This document shows positions 34,826 to 43,682 of a DNA stretch of 64,000 bases, in pieces. Numbering within the stretch: position 1 is the first letter of the stretch; the number at the start of each line of letters is the position of its first letter. Location of the stretch: the NCBI RefSeq assembly GCF_005771675.1, contig NZ_VAJM01000002.1, positions 248,001-312,000 of the forward strand, given 5' to 3'. The stretch is from Hymenobacter jeollabukensis (GTDB taxonomy: Bacteria > Bacteroidota > Bacteroidia > Cytophagales > Hymenobacteraceae). Below the pieces are notes generated by a model. The model did no database searches. It had not been told where the DNA came from and saw nothing but the letters and a program-made list of their open reading frames with translations. A program made the translations under genes and the position numbers.

Positions 34826-37800
34826 ATGGAACCTACTGCTGATCCGGCCGCTTTCCGGGCCGCGCTGGCCGCCCGGCTAGAGGCTTCGCGCCAGGAGCTG
34901 CTCGACCTGGGCCTGCGCAACCTCCTGCTCAACTACCGCCCCTCGCCCGCCCGGGGCGTGACGGTGGTGCGCGAGCAAGCGGCGGCGGTGTACGAGGTGC
35001 TGGTGCGGCAAGGCAAAACCATGTACTTCCAGGCCGCGCCCCAAAAGAAAACCGCCACTCAAACTGCTGCAGAAGCTGCCCCGGAATGGCCCGCAGCTGA
35101 GCCCGCCGCCGTCGGGCCGCCCGAGCCCGTGCCGACGGAAGCCGAGCGCGCCGCCCTGCTCACCGACAACAAGCTGCAGACCGACGAGCCGGCCGACAAG
35201 CTGGAAAGCCGGCTGCTCAACACCTATTACACCGCCCGCACCAGCCTGGAAGAGCAGGGTGTCAACATTCTGTACCTCGCGCTGGGGCAGCTGCAGTGGT
35301 ACGAGGCCGACAGCAGCGCGGAGCCGCGCCGGGCCCCGCTGGTGCTGGTGCCCGTGCTGCTGGAGCGCAGCAGCGCCGCCGAGCGGTTCCGGCTGCGCTA
35401 CACCGGCGCCGACATCGGAGCCAATCTCTCGCTGCAGGTCAAGCTCAAAGCCAGCTTTGGCCTGAATCTGCCCGAGCTGGAGGAAGACGCCGATGTGGCG
35501 GCCTACCTGGCTGCCGTAGCGCAGACCGTGGCCACCCGGCCGGGCTGGCAGGTGCAGCCCGATGCCATTGCCTTGGGCTTCTTTTCCTTCAGCAAGCTGC
35601 TGCTCTACCGCGACCTGGACCCCGCCACCTGGCCCGCCGACGCCGACCTGCTGGCCCACCCGGCCATCGAGGCCCTGCTCGGCCCCGCCGGCTTCCGCGA
35701 CCCGGCCCCGAGCGTGGGCGACGACGCCTTTCTCGACACCGACAGCCCGGCCCACGAGCTGCACCAGGTACTCGACGCCGATTCGTCGCAGCTGCTGGCC
35801 CTGCTGGCGGCGCGGGAAGGGCGCAACCTCGTCATCCAGGGGCCCCCCGGCACGGGCAAGTCGCAGACCATTGCCAACCTGCTGGCCGAGGCCATTGGGG
35901 CGGGGCAGCGGGTGCTGTTCGTGGCCGAGAAGATGGCCGCCCTGGACGTGGTCAAGCGCCGGCTCGACGCGCTCGGGTTGGGGGCGGCCTGCCTGGAGCT
36001 GCACTCGCACAAAGCCAACAAAAAAGCGGTGCTCGACGAGCTGAAAGCGACCCTGCAGCTGGGCCGTCCGGCCGCTCCCGCCGAAACCGACCCGGTCAGC
36101 CAGCTGCCGCGCTACCGCCAGATCCTCAACGACTACGCCCTGGCCGTGAATGCCCCGCTGGGCCGCAGCCGCCGTAGCGCCCAGCAGGTAACGGGCGAGT
36201 TGCTGCACCTGCGCCAACAGCCCGAGGCCGCCGCGCTGCCGCGCGTGGCCTTCGCCGGCCTCAGCCAGTGGACCGATGCCGATGCGGCCCACGCCGAGGC
36301 CCTGGCCGCCCGTCTGCAGGCTACGCTACAGAAAATCGGCCCGCCGAAGCAGCTGCCGTTCTGGGGCAGCGAGCTGACGGTGCTGCTGCCCGCCGAGCAA
36401 CACGCTCTGGCCCAGTACCTGACCGCCGCCCAGGCCGCCGTGGCCGTGCTGCAAGCTGCCGCCCAAGCCCAGGCCGCCGCGCTGAATCAGCCCGCGCCCC
36501 CCGACCGCCACGCCGCCGAAGCCCTGCTGCCGCTGGCCCGCCACGTGCAGCTGGCGCCCTCACTCACCGGCACTGCCGTGGCCGATGCCGCCTGGGCCCG
36601 GCAGGCTGCCCAGATTCAGGAGGTGCTGCAGGCCGGGGCCACCCATACCGCCCTGCGCCAGCAATACGGCGCTGATTGGCTGCCCGAAGCCTGGTCGCGG
36701 GAGCTGTCGGCCGAGCGGGCCGCCCTGCTCACCTACGGCCCGAAGTGGTGGAAATTCCTCAGCGGCCGTTACCGCCAGGCCCGGCAGCGCCTGCAGGAGC
36801 TCTGGCGCCGCGCCCTGCCCGACGACAACGCCCCCGTAATAGCGGCCATCGATGCCCTGCACGAAGCCGCCAGCCACGCGCAGACGGTGGAGGCGGCCAA
36901 TGCGCTGATGGCCGGACTCTTTGGCCCCGCGTGGCAGGGGCTGCACTCCGACTGGCCCACCCTGCGCCGCGTAGCCGATTACCTTACGCTCACCCACCAG
37001 CGCATTGCCCAGGGTCAGCTGCCCGCCAGCCTGCTCAATTACCTAGGCCGGGCCGGGCAGTCGGCGCAGGCGTTTGGCGGTGCCGTTGAACAACCCGTGC
37101 CGGCCGGTAGCCCCGCCGCGGCGTATGCCAACGCTCTGGCCAGTTTAAGCGTCGAACTGACTACCCTCGAAACCGCCCTCCACCAGCACCGCACTGCCCT
37201 GCAAGCCGTAGCCGAGGCCCTGCAGCTCAACGAAGCCCGCCGCTTCGGTCCCGACGGCCGGCTGCAGTTGCAGCCCTTCGCGCAGCAGGCCGCCACGCTG
37301 ACGACCTGGCAAGCCGAGCTACCGGCCCTGCAGCAGACGGTGGAGTGGAACAACGCCGCCGCCCAGGCCGCGGAGCTGCCGGAGCTGCTGTTGCTGGCCG
37401 AAAGCTGGCCCGAGGCCGTCCGGCAGCTGACGGCCGCCGTGCGCCAGACCTGGCTGGAGTACCTGCAGCGTCTGGCCTACGAGCAGCACCCGGCGCTGCG
37501 TCAGTTTGAGCGCGCCGCCCACGAGGAAACCGCCGCCCGCTTCCGCGAGGCCGACCGCGCCGCGCTGCACCACCACCGGGTGCGCGCCCTGCTGCGCCAC
37601 TACCAGCAGCTGCCCCACCCCCAGGCCGGCGGGCAGATGCTGGTGCTCAGCCGCGAATTCGCCAAGAAAACCCGGCACCTGCCCCTGCGCCGCCTGATGG
37701 CGGAGGCCGGCCGGGCCGTGCAGGCCATCAAGCCCGTGCTGATGATGTCGCCGCTGTCGGTGGCCAACTTCCTGCCGCCCGGGGCGGTGGAATTCGACCT

Positions 37801-39661
37801 CGTGGTGTTCGACGAAGCCTCCCAGGTGAAGCCCGTCGACGCCCTCGGCGCCATTGCCCGCGGCCGGCAGCTGGTGGTAGTCGGCGACTCCAGGCAATTG
37901 CCGCCTACCTCCTTTTTCGATTCGTTGACCAGCAGCGGTGACGAGGCCGACGAGGAAAACGTGACGGCCGACATTCAGAGCGTGCTGGAGCTGTGCCTGG
38001 CCCGGCAGATGCCCGAGCGGATGCTGCGCTGGCACTACCGCTCCCGCCACCCCTCGCTCATCGCGCCATCCAACCATCTGTATTACCACGACCGGCTGGT
38101 CGTCTTTCCCAGCCCCGGCGGCGCGGCGCGGCTCGGCCTGGTGTACCACCACCTGCCCGCTACCTATTATGAGCGCGGCACCACTCGCACCAACCCGCTG
38201 GAAGCCCGGGCCGTAGCCGAGGCCGTGCTGGAGCACGCCCTCCACTCGCCCACGCTGACCCTGGGCGTAGTGGCCTTTAGCATGGCCCAGCGCCAGGCCA
38301 TCGAAGACGCGCTGGAGCAGCTGCGGCGGGAGCACCCCGACACCGAAGCCTTTTTCAACCGCCACCCGCACGAGCCGTTTTTTGTCAAGAACCTGGAAAA
38401 CGTGCAGGGCGACGAGCGCGACGTGATGCTCATCAGCGTGGGCTACGGCCGCACCCGCGAGGGCTACCTGACCATGAACTTTGGCCCGCTCAACGGCGCG
38501 GGCGGCGAGCGGCGGCTCAACGTGCTCATCACCCGCGCCAAGCTGCGCTGCGAGGTATTCACCAACCTCACCGCCGACGACCTCGACCTGGCGCGCACCA
38601 CGGCCCAGGGCGTGCGCGACCTGAGAACCTTCCTGCACTTCGCCCAGCACGGGCAGCTGCACCAGCTCGAAGAAACTGCCCGGCCGCCGGAGTCGCCGTT
38701 TGAAGAGGCAGTTCACCAGGCGCTTACGGCCCGCGGCTACGTGCTTCGGCCGCAGCTCGGCTCGCAGGGCTTTTACCTCGATCTGGCCGTCGTCGACCCC
38801 GCGCAGCCCGGCCGCTACCTGCTCGGTATCGAGTGCGACGGGGCCATGTACCACTCCGCCCGCTCGGCCCGCGACCGGGACCGGCTGCGCCAGCAGGTGC
38901 TGGAGGCCGTGGGCTGGCGCCTGCACCGCATCTGGAGCACCGACTGGTTCCGCGACCCGGCCGGCGAAACCGAGCGGGCCGTGCAGGCCATCGAAGCCGC
39001 TCGGCAGGCGGTGAATCAACAAACGCCTGAGAACCAGTTGTCCGCAGCCGAAAACGCAAGGGCCAGCGCGCCGCCGACGGGTATCGAGCGGGAGGAATCG
39101 GCCCCCGCCGCGCTGGCCGCGCCCTACCAGCTGGCCCAGCTGCCGGCCGCCGTGGGGCACCGCGAGCTGCACCAGCACAGCCTGAGTTTGTTGGCCGGCT
39201 GGCTGGCCCAGGTGGTGCGCGTCGAAAGCCCCATTCACGTGGACGAGGCCATCCGGCGCCTCGCCCAGGCCAGCGGGGCCGCCCAGGTAGGGGCCCGCAT
39301 GCGCCAGGTAGGCCGCGACGCCGCCCTGCTGGCGGCCAACCTGCGCCACCTGCGCCGCCAGGGCGACTTCCTCTGGGAAAACACCATGCAGGAGCCCCCG
39401 CTGCGCGACCGAAGCCTGCTGCCCGCCATTTCGCGCAAGCTGCCGCTGGTGGCGCCCGAGGAGCTGGCCCGGGCCCTACGCACGGTGGTAGCGCAGAGCT
39501 TCAGCCTCCCCCGCGACGCGGCCTACCTGGCCACCGTGCGCCTGCTCGGCTTCGGCCGCCTCTCCGACGACATGCGCGAATTGCTCGACGGTGTGCTTGC
39601 TGGTTTGTTAGAGGGCCGGGAGTTGGAGGAAGTGGGTGGCGTGCTTAAGCCAATAACATGA
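34826..39661 (+). CDS. DUF4011 / SF1 helicase / MTES_1575-type nuclease / DUF3320 protein (probable defence)
   Basis: This is a 1611-aa cytoplasmic multidomain protein. N-terminal DUF4011 region (residues about 5-330: SRQELLDLGLRNLLLNYRP). SF1 helicase with Walker A GPPGTGKS (339-346), a long helical insert, then Walker B VFDEAS (D996-E997), GDSRQLPPTSFFD and a C-terminal RecA half (ENVQGDERDVMLISVGYGR). PD-(D/E)xK-like nuclease with D1319, then E1336-C-D1338-G-x-x-Y-H. A C-terminal DUF3320 region (about 1455-1605). The catalytic residues look intact. I recall this architecture from single-protein anti-phage candidates (called Hhe in defence catalogues), not verified here. It overlaps the next gene by ATGA. 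Confidence 0.88.
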   Translation: MEPTADPAAFRAALAARLEASRQELLDLGLRNLLLNYRPSPARGVTVVREQAAAVYEVLVRQGKTMYFQAAPQKKTATQTAAEAAPEWPAAEPAAVGPPEPVPTEAERAALLTDNKLQTDEPADKLESRLLNTYYTARTSLEEQGVNILYLALGQLQWYEADSSAEPRRAPLVLVPVLLERSSAAERFRLRYTGADIGANLSLQVKLKASFGLNLPELEEDADVAAYLAAVAQTVATRPGWQVQPDAIALGFFSFSKLLLYRDLDPATWPADADLLAHPAIEALLGPAGFRDPAPSVGDDAFLDTDSPAHELHQVLDADSSQLLALLAAREGRNLVIQGPPGTGKSQTIANLLAEAIGAGQRVLFVAEKMAALDVVKRRLDALGLGAACLELHSHKANKKAVLDELKATLQLGRPAAPAETDPVSQLPRYRQILNDYALAVNAPLGRSRRSAQQVTGELLHLRQQPEAAALPRVAFAGLSQWTDADAAHAEALAARLQATLQKIGPPKQLPFWGSELTVLLPAEQHALAQYLTAAQAAVAVLQAAAQAQAAALNQPAPPDRHAAEALLPLARHVQLAPSLTGTAVADAAWARQAAQIQEVLQAGATHTALRQQYGADWLPEAWSRELSAERAALLTYGPKWWKFLSGRYRQARQRLQELWRRALPDDNAPVIAAIDALHEAASHAQTVEAANALMAGLFGPAWQGLHSDWPTLRRVADYLTLTHQRIAQGQLPASLLNYLGRAGQSAQAFGGAVEQPVPAGSPAAAYANALASLSVELTTLETALHQHRTALQAVAEALQLNEARRFGPDGRLQLQPFAQQAATLTTWQAELPALQQTVEWNNAAAQAAELPELLLLAESWPEAVRQLTAAVRQTWLEYLQRLAYEQHPALRQFERAAHEETAARFREADRAALHHHRVRALLRHYQQLPHPQAGGQMLVLSREFAKKTRHLPLRRLMAEAGRAVQAIKPVLMMSPLSVANFLPPGAVEFDLVVFDEASQVKPVDALGAIARGRQLVVVGDSRQLPPTSFFDSLTSSGDEADEENVTADIQSVLELCLARQMPERMLRWHYRSRHPSLIAPSNHLYYHDRLVVFPSPGGAARLGLVYHHLPATYYERGTTRTNPLEARAVAEAVLEHALHSPTLTLGVVAFSMAQRQAIEDALEQLRREHPDTEAFFNRHPHEPFFVKNLENVQGDERDVMLISVGYGRTREGYLTMNFGPLNGAGGERRLNVLITRAKLRCEVFTNLTADDLDLARTTAQGVRDLRTFLHFAQHGQLHQLEETARPPESPFEEAVHQALTARGYVLRPQLGSQGFYLDLAVVDPAQPGRYLLGIECDGAMYHSARSARDRDRLRQQVLEAVGWRLHRIWSTDWFRDPAGETERAVQAIEAARQAVNQQTPENQLSAAENARASAPPTGIEREESAPAALAAPYQLAQLPAAVGHRELHQHSLSLLAGWLAQVVRVESPIHVDEAIRRLAQASGAAQVGARMRQVGRDAALLAANLRHLRRQGDFLWENTMQEPPLRDRSLLPAISRKLPLVAPEELARALRTVVAQSFSLPRDAAYLATVRLLGFGRLSDDMRELLDGVLAGLLEGRELEEVGGVLKPIT

Positions 39662-39981
39662 ACAGTCTGGATAAGGTCCGCAGTTGGGTGGAGATGGGTA
39701 AGCAAATCGGGAAAGCCGTCCGCTGCGAGCGAGGCGAGCAACCTGCTTGGCTATCGGTTGGCATTCAGAAGTGGGAGGGCACCTATAAGCTTTACATATC
39801 GGAAATACGGGAAGCGGACATGACTGCAGAGAAGTTCATTCGGAACGATTTGCTCAGCTACGCCAGCTTTGAGAAACTGCTGGACGCTTATCCAGGGCAA
39901 ACAGTACCGATAGAAGAACTAGCGCCGCTTAAGGGTCAAAGGCTATTCAACCCGCGTTTTAAAGATTATCTGTATGAGTGA
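39658..39981 (+). CDS. Orphan 107-aa protein coupled to the helicase-nuclease
   Basis: The ATG overlaps the helicase stop (ATGA at 39658-39661), so it is probably translated by reinitiation. The last 8 bases overlap the following RAYT-like gene. The protein is small, mixed charged, without signal peptide or membrane segment: SVGIQKWEGTYKLYISEI suggests a beta hairpin, and SYASFEKLLDAYPG a helix. Base composition is visibly less GC-rich than both neighbours, a sign of transfer or rapid evolution. I recognise no family. It might be an accessory or specificity factor of the operon (inference from coupling only). Confidence 0.65.
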   Translation: MNSLDKVRSWVEMGKQIGKAVRCERGEQPAWLSVGIQKWEGTYKLYISEIREADMTAEKFIRNDLLSYASFEKLLDAYPGQTVPIEELAPLKGQRLFNPRFKDYLYE

Positions 39982-40582
39982 ATTACCCTCGGGCGAAACT
40001 CTGCTCATCACCCTGCGCCTGGCCGGCAGCATCCCTGCCCGCGCCGGCCGCGAATTGCAGCAGCAACGCATAACCGCGCAGCAGGCAGCTCGCACGGCTG
40101 CCACGCCCGCCGAAGCCCAGGCCGCCCACCGCCGGGCCGAAAAGCGCTTCTTCGCCGACTTCGACGCCGTGCTCGACTCGGCCCTGGTTGGGGGCCACTA
40201 CCTGGAAAAGGAAAAAATAGCCGAAGCCGTGGCCGGGGAGCTGCTGATGCTGGAGGAACAGGGCCTGCGTGTGCCCTGCTTCGCGCTGACTTTTAATCAT
40301 CTGCACGCCGTGCTGCACCAGCCCGCCGGCCACCGTCTCGCGCTGTACAAAGCCGTGGAGCTGCTGCACCAGCGCACCGCCCAGCAGGCCCGGCGCATCC
40401 TGCGCGGCCAACTGCCCAAGGAAGCCGACTTCTGGCACCCCGGCTGCCACGAGCTGTCCATTCTCGACGCGGCTGAGCTGGCCCGGGTGCAGGCTTACCT
40501 GCTGGGCCACGCCGCCCGCCTGAAGCTGCCGGCCCGCTACCACGCCTGGCCCTACCAGCACTGCGCCCCGCTCGACGGCTGA
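39974..40582 (+). CDS. RAYT-like HUH (Y1) transposase-family protein
   Basis: This 202-aa protein has the layout of REP-associated tyrosine transposases. The N-terminus has LLITLRLAGSIPA (usually xHVTFRLxGSLP), a helical insert with RAEKRFFADFDAVLDSA, and the HUH motif in ALTFNHLHAVL (H109, H111). HQRTAQQARRIL and DFWHPGCHELSI follow (usually TARxANRLL, FWQREYFD), then LARVQAYLLGHAARLKLP with candidate catalytic Y175 (usually YIxxNPxKAGLV), ending AWPYQHC (usually WPWSS). The key residues look intact. It overlaps the orphan gene by 8 bases and closes a three-gene operon with the helicase-nuclease. No IS ends flank it. Confidence 0.78.
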   Translation: MSELPSGETLLITLRLAGSIPARAGRELQQQRITAQQAARTAATPAEAQAAHRRAEKRFFADFDAVLDSALVGGHYLEKEKIAEAVAGELLMLEEQGLRVPCFALTFNHLHAVLHQPAGHRLALYKAVELLHQRTAQQARRILRGQLPKEADFWHPGCHELSILDAAELARVQAYLLGHAARLKLPARYHAWPYQHCAPLDG

Positions 40583-40650
40583 GCCCTCTGAAGCGGCCCC
40601 GACCGTGGGTGCTGCAAGCCAAGGTGCCGGTCTGGTCGTATGTAAGGCTC

Positions 40651-40681
40651 CTCATCCGAAGCCCTCATCCGAAGCCCTCAT
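40651..40681 (+). repeat. 13-bp direct repeat next to the LpxR-like start codon
   Basis: CTCATCCGAAGCC occurs twice in tandem (40651-40663, 40664-40676). A third partial copy (CTCATG) contains the start codon of the downstream gene. Confidence 0.8.
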
Positions 40682-41648
40682 GCGCTACCTTCTTGTTCTA
40701 GGGCTTTGCCTGCTGCTGGCCCATCATGCCGTGGCCCAGTGCTCCGCCGCCGATTCCGTCAGCACTGACCGTTTCGCGGCTTACACCTTTGCCAACGACG
40801 CTTACTTCAAGACCGATTACTACTTCACGCAGGGCATGAGCGGCATTGCGGTGCTGCCCGCGCTGCGCCGCCTGCCCGGTGCCCGGCTACTGCGCCTGCC
40901 GGTGGTTGGTGTCCAGCATTTCGGCCTGCGCCTGACTTATGACGGCTTCACCCCGCTGCGCATTCAGGACCCGTTCATCCGCGTCGGCGACCGGCCCTAC
41001 GCGGCTTACCTGTACCTCGATTTCTTTCGCGCGGCCACCGATGCCGCCCGGCACCGCCGCCTGACTACCGCGTTGAGCCTGGGCCTCATTGGGCCGGCGG
41101 CCGGGGCCCGGGGCTTCCAAACCAACCTGCACGCGCTACTCGGCGCGCCCACACCGCGCGGCTGGGGCTACCAGATTCGCAACGACCTAGTGCTGGGCTA
41201 CGCCGCCCGCTGGGAGCAGCGGCTGCTGGGCGTCGGGCGGGGACTGGAGCTGATTGGCGGGGGCACGGCGGCCCTGAGCACCCTGCGCACCTACGCCGGG
41301 GCCGAGGCCCGCCTGCGCGTGGGGCTGCTGAACCCATACTTCGCCGACCTCGGCGTGGCCTCGCGCGCCAACCGGGCCGGGCGGCGCGTGCAGCTCTACG
41401 CCGAAGCTTGGCTCGACGGCCGCCTCGTCGGCTACGACGCGACCCTGCAGGGCGGCCTGCTGCGCCGCGACAACCCCTACGAGCTACCCGCCCGCGACCT
41501 GAAACGGGGCGTGCTGCGGGCCACCGGCACCCTGGGCCTGGGCTACGCCGGCCTGCGCCTGACCGCCTCCGCCGTGCAGATTTCGCCGGAGTTTCGCGGG
41601 GCGCGGCAGCACCGCTGGGCGCAGCTGGGGCTGCAGGTGGCCTTTTGA
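40680..41648 (+). CDS. Lipid A deacylase LpxR family outer-membrane protein
   Basis: This 322-aa protein has a signal peptide (MRYLLVLGLCLLLAHHAVAQ) followed by an LpxR-type (DUF2219) barrel. The family start is AYTFANDAYFKTDYYFTQGMSG, with the conserved Asn-Asp and TDYYFTQG segment. RVGDRPYAAYLYLDFFR, SLGLIGPAAGARGFQTNLHALLG, and alternating amphipathic strands to the C-terminus follow. LpxR removes the 3'-acyloxyacyl chain from lipid A. The match is to the family, and activity is inferred. A 13-bp tandem repeat abuts the ATG, and translation could also start upstream in the same frame. Confidence 0.85.
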   Translation: MRYLLVLGLCLLLAHHAVAQCSAADSVSTDRFAAYTFANDAYFKTDYYFTQGMSGIAVLPALRRLPGARLLRLPVVGVQHFGLRLTYDGFTPLRIQDPFIRVGDRPYAAYLYLDFFRAATDAARHRRLTTALSLGLIGPAAGARGFQTNLHALLGAPTPRGWGYQIRNDLVLGYAARWEQRLLGVGRGLELIGGGTAALSTLRTYAGAEARLRVGLLNPYFADLGVASRANRAGRRVQLYAEAWLDGRLVGYDATLQGGLLRRDNPYELPARDLKRGVLRATGTLGLGYAGLRLTASAVQISPEFRGARQHRWAQLGLQVAF

Positions 41649-41652
41649 GCCG

Positions 41653-42435
41653 CTATTGACCGAAGAAATACGTTCCCGTGAGCTGAGCCCCGCGGTTGTA
41701 GCCACCCTGAATGCTGGGCTGCTCCGTGCCCTCAAGCTGGTAGAGGTTTACCAGGCCCAGGCCGTAGCCCAGCTGCACCTGCACCGGGCCGCGCCGGTAG
41801 CCGATACCGGCGTTAAAGCCCGCATCGAAGCGCCGCGAGTAGTAGCCGCGGATGGAAATCGTGCCGTTGTCGGGCTCCCCCGGGCCGTACTCGATTTTGT
41901 CGGTAAAGCGGGTGGTGGGCACTACCAGCTGATTGGGGTCGTCGGAGCTGTTGTGGATGACGGTGGCCGCCTTACCGCCCACGCCCACGGCCACGTAGGG
42001 GCCGGCAAATAGCTGCAGACCCGAGCGGCCGGGGCTATAGACTACGTTCAGCGGCAGCTCCAGCCAGTGGTAGCGGGCCTGCGTGCGCCCGTCGCGGTAC
42101 AGGTTGTACTGCGGCCGGTCGGGCGAAGGTGTGGACAGGAAGCCGTGGATGACGGTGCCCTTCTGCGAAAACAGCAGGCCGGTTTGCAGCGCCAGCGGCC
42201 CCCGCGCCGCTTCCAGCACCACGCCCAGCTGCCCGCCCAACAGTGCCGACTTGTGCTGCTCGGTGGTGTACGTGGGGTAGACGCTTCGCTCGGGGCCCTG
42301 CAGCGTGACGTTGGCACGGTTCAGGCCGGCGCGCAGGCCGAGGCGGTAGGTGGTCGGGGTTTGGGCCGAAGCAGCCGACGCACTGAGCAACAGGGCCGGC
42401 AGCAGCAGCCGGGAAACGGTATTCGAAACAGACAT
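41653..42435 (-). CDS. Outer-membrane beta-barrel protein (PorT-like)
   Basis: This 260-aa protein has a signal peptide ending SASAASAQ. An 8-10-strand barrel follows with alternating hydrophobic residues: YRLGLRAGLNRANVTL, LGGQLGVVLEA, LALQTGLLFSQKG, YHWLELPLNVVYS, LQLFAGPYVAVGVGG, FNAGIGYRRGPVQVQLGYGLGLVNLY, and a C-terminal strand ending TYFFGQ. This is the porin-like OMP fold frequent in Bacteroidota (PF13568 type). Function is unknown. It converges with the LpxR-like gene 4 bases away. Confidence 0.8.
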   Translation of the reverse strand: MSVSNTVSRLLLPALLLSASAASAQTPTTYRLGLRAGLNRANVTLQGPERSVYPTYTTEQHKSALLGGQLGVVLEAARGPLALQTGLLFSQKGTVIHGFLSTPSPDRPQYNLYRDGRTQARYHWLELPLNVVYSPGRSGLQLFAGPYVAVGVGGKAATVIHNSSDDPNQLVVPTTRFTDKIEYGPGEPDNGTISIRGYYSRRFDAGFNAGIGYRRGPVQVQLGYGLGLVNLYQLEGTEQPSIQGGYNRGAQLTGTYFFGQ

Positions 42436-42529
42436 AAAGCGGGAAGGGAGATAGGGCTAAACCTTGGCTGATAGCCGCCGGTGGTCGGGTAGAAGAGCCG
42501 CCGAAGAGCCCGGGCGTTGCGCCGGCAAG

Positions 42530-43492
42530 TTACTTCGCCCGGTTGATGATGAATACGCTCAGCAGGATAATGCCCATGCCCAGCAGGTGCCAGCCGTTGA
42601 TAACCTCGCCGTCGAGCAGGCCCCAGGCCAGGGCCATGATAGGTACCAGATAGGTATTGGAGGCGGCAAACAGCGCCGTCGACTGCTGGATAAGCTGGTT
42701 GAAGAGCACCATGGCCACGGCCGTGCTCATGGTGGCCAGCAAGGCGATGTAGCCGAAGGCCGTCCAGGCGCCGGGCACGTGCTGCAGCTTGTGGATGAAA
42801 TCGGTGCCGAGCAGCAAATAGGCCGCCGCCGGTCCGCCGATGAGCAGGAGCAGCAGCCCCGTCACGGCCACCGACGGAATGCCGTGGAAATGGTGCTTGA
42901 TGATGTTGACGCTGAAGCCGTAGCCGAGCGTGGCCAGCACGATGTAGAGCCCGTACCAGGCGTTGCCCTGCCCGCTGGGGGTGGCGTCGCCGCCGCTGCC
43001 GCCCAGGCCCATCAGCACCACGGTGCCCAGCAGCCCCGCCGCAATGCCCAGCGCCCGCAGCCAGGTGATGCGCTGCCCGAAGAACACGGCCCCGACCAGC
43101 AGGGTGAAGACCACCGTCAGCGCGTTGAGCACGCCGGCCAAGCCCGAGGCCAGCTTGGTTTCGGCGTAGGCAAAGAGGAAAGCCGGAATCAGGGTGCCCA
43201 CGACGCCGCTCAGCAGCAGCCACTTAAAGCGGCTGCGCTCCACGCGGCGCACGTGGCGCAGGGCGAAAGGCAGCAGCAGCAGCGCGGCCACCGTGACGCG
43301 GGTGGCGCCCAGCTCCAGGGCCGAAAACACCACCAGCCCCTTCTTCATCAGGATAAACGAGGTGCCCCAGATGGAGGCCAGCACGATGAGCAGCACCCAG
43401 GCCATGAGCGGCGTGGGCTGGTGCGGCGGCGGGCCGGCCACGGTGGGAGAGGAGGGAGCAACGGCAGCAGCGGGGGCGGGAGAGGAGTTCAT
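42530..43492 (-). CDS. EamA-family (DMT) transporter
   Basis: This 320-aa protein has ten membrane helices arranged as two EamA repeats. The first begins WVLLIVLASIWGTSFILMKKGL and the second YIVLATLGYGFSVNIIKHHF. The paired glycine/proline motifs LASGLAGVLNALTVVFTLL and FAASNTYLVPIMALAWG end each repeat. The N-terminus is a 30-aa Ala/Pro-rich tail. Such proteins export or import small metabolites or amino acids; the substrate is not inferable. The ATG at 43492 is used. Confidence 0.9.
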   Translation of the reverse strand: MNSSPAPAAAVAPSSPTVAGPPPHQPTPLMAWVLLIVLASIWGTSFILMKKGLVVFSALELGATRVTVAALLLLPFALRHVRRVERSRFKWLLLSGVVGTLIPAFLFAYAETKLASGLAGVLNALTVVFTLLVGAVFFGQRITWLRALGIAAGLLGTVVLMGLGGSGGDATPSGQGNAWYGLYIVLATLGYGFSVNIIKHHFHGIPSVAVTGLLLLLIGGPAAAYLLLGTDFIHKLQHVPGAWTAFGYIALLATMSTAVAMVLFNQLIQQSTALFAASNTYLVPIMALAWGLLDGEVINGWHLLGMGIILLSVFIINRAK

Positions 43493-43682
43493 GCGGGGCA
43501 AAGGTCGGAAGAACCCGGGAGCCGGGGCCTGGCCGGTTGCCCGATTTGCACCGGTCCGGTTCGGCGGCCCCGCGCTCCGGCCCGAAGCGGCGGCGCTGTA
43601 CCTTGGGCGCCGTCAGCCTGTGCGCGGCCGGGGTGCAACGCCCGCCGCCCCGGCGCTGTCTGTCACGCTACACCACTCGACT

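Noticed and set aside
40583-40679. IS200/IS605 element around the RAYT-like gene
   Set aside because: No subterminal end hairpins, no target tetranucleotide pair and no TnpB were found; the gene overlaps its upstream neighbour like an operon member.
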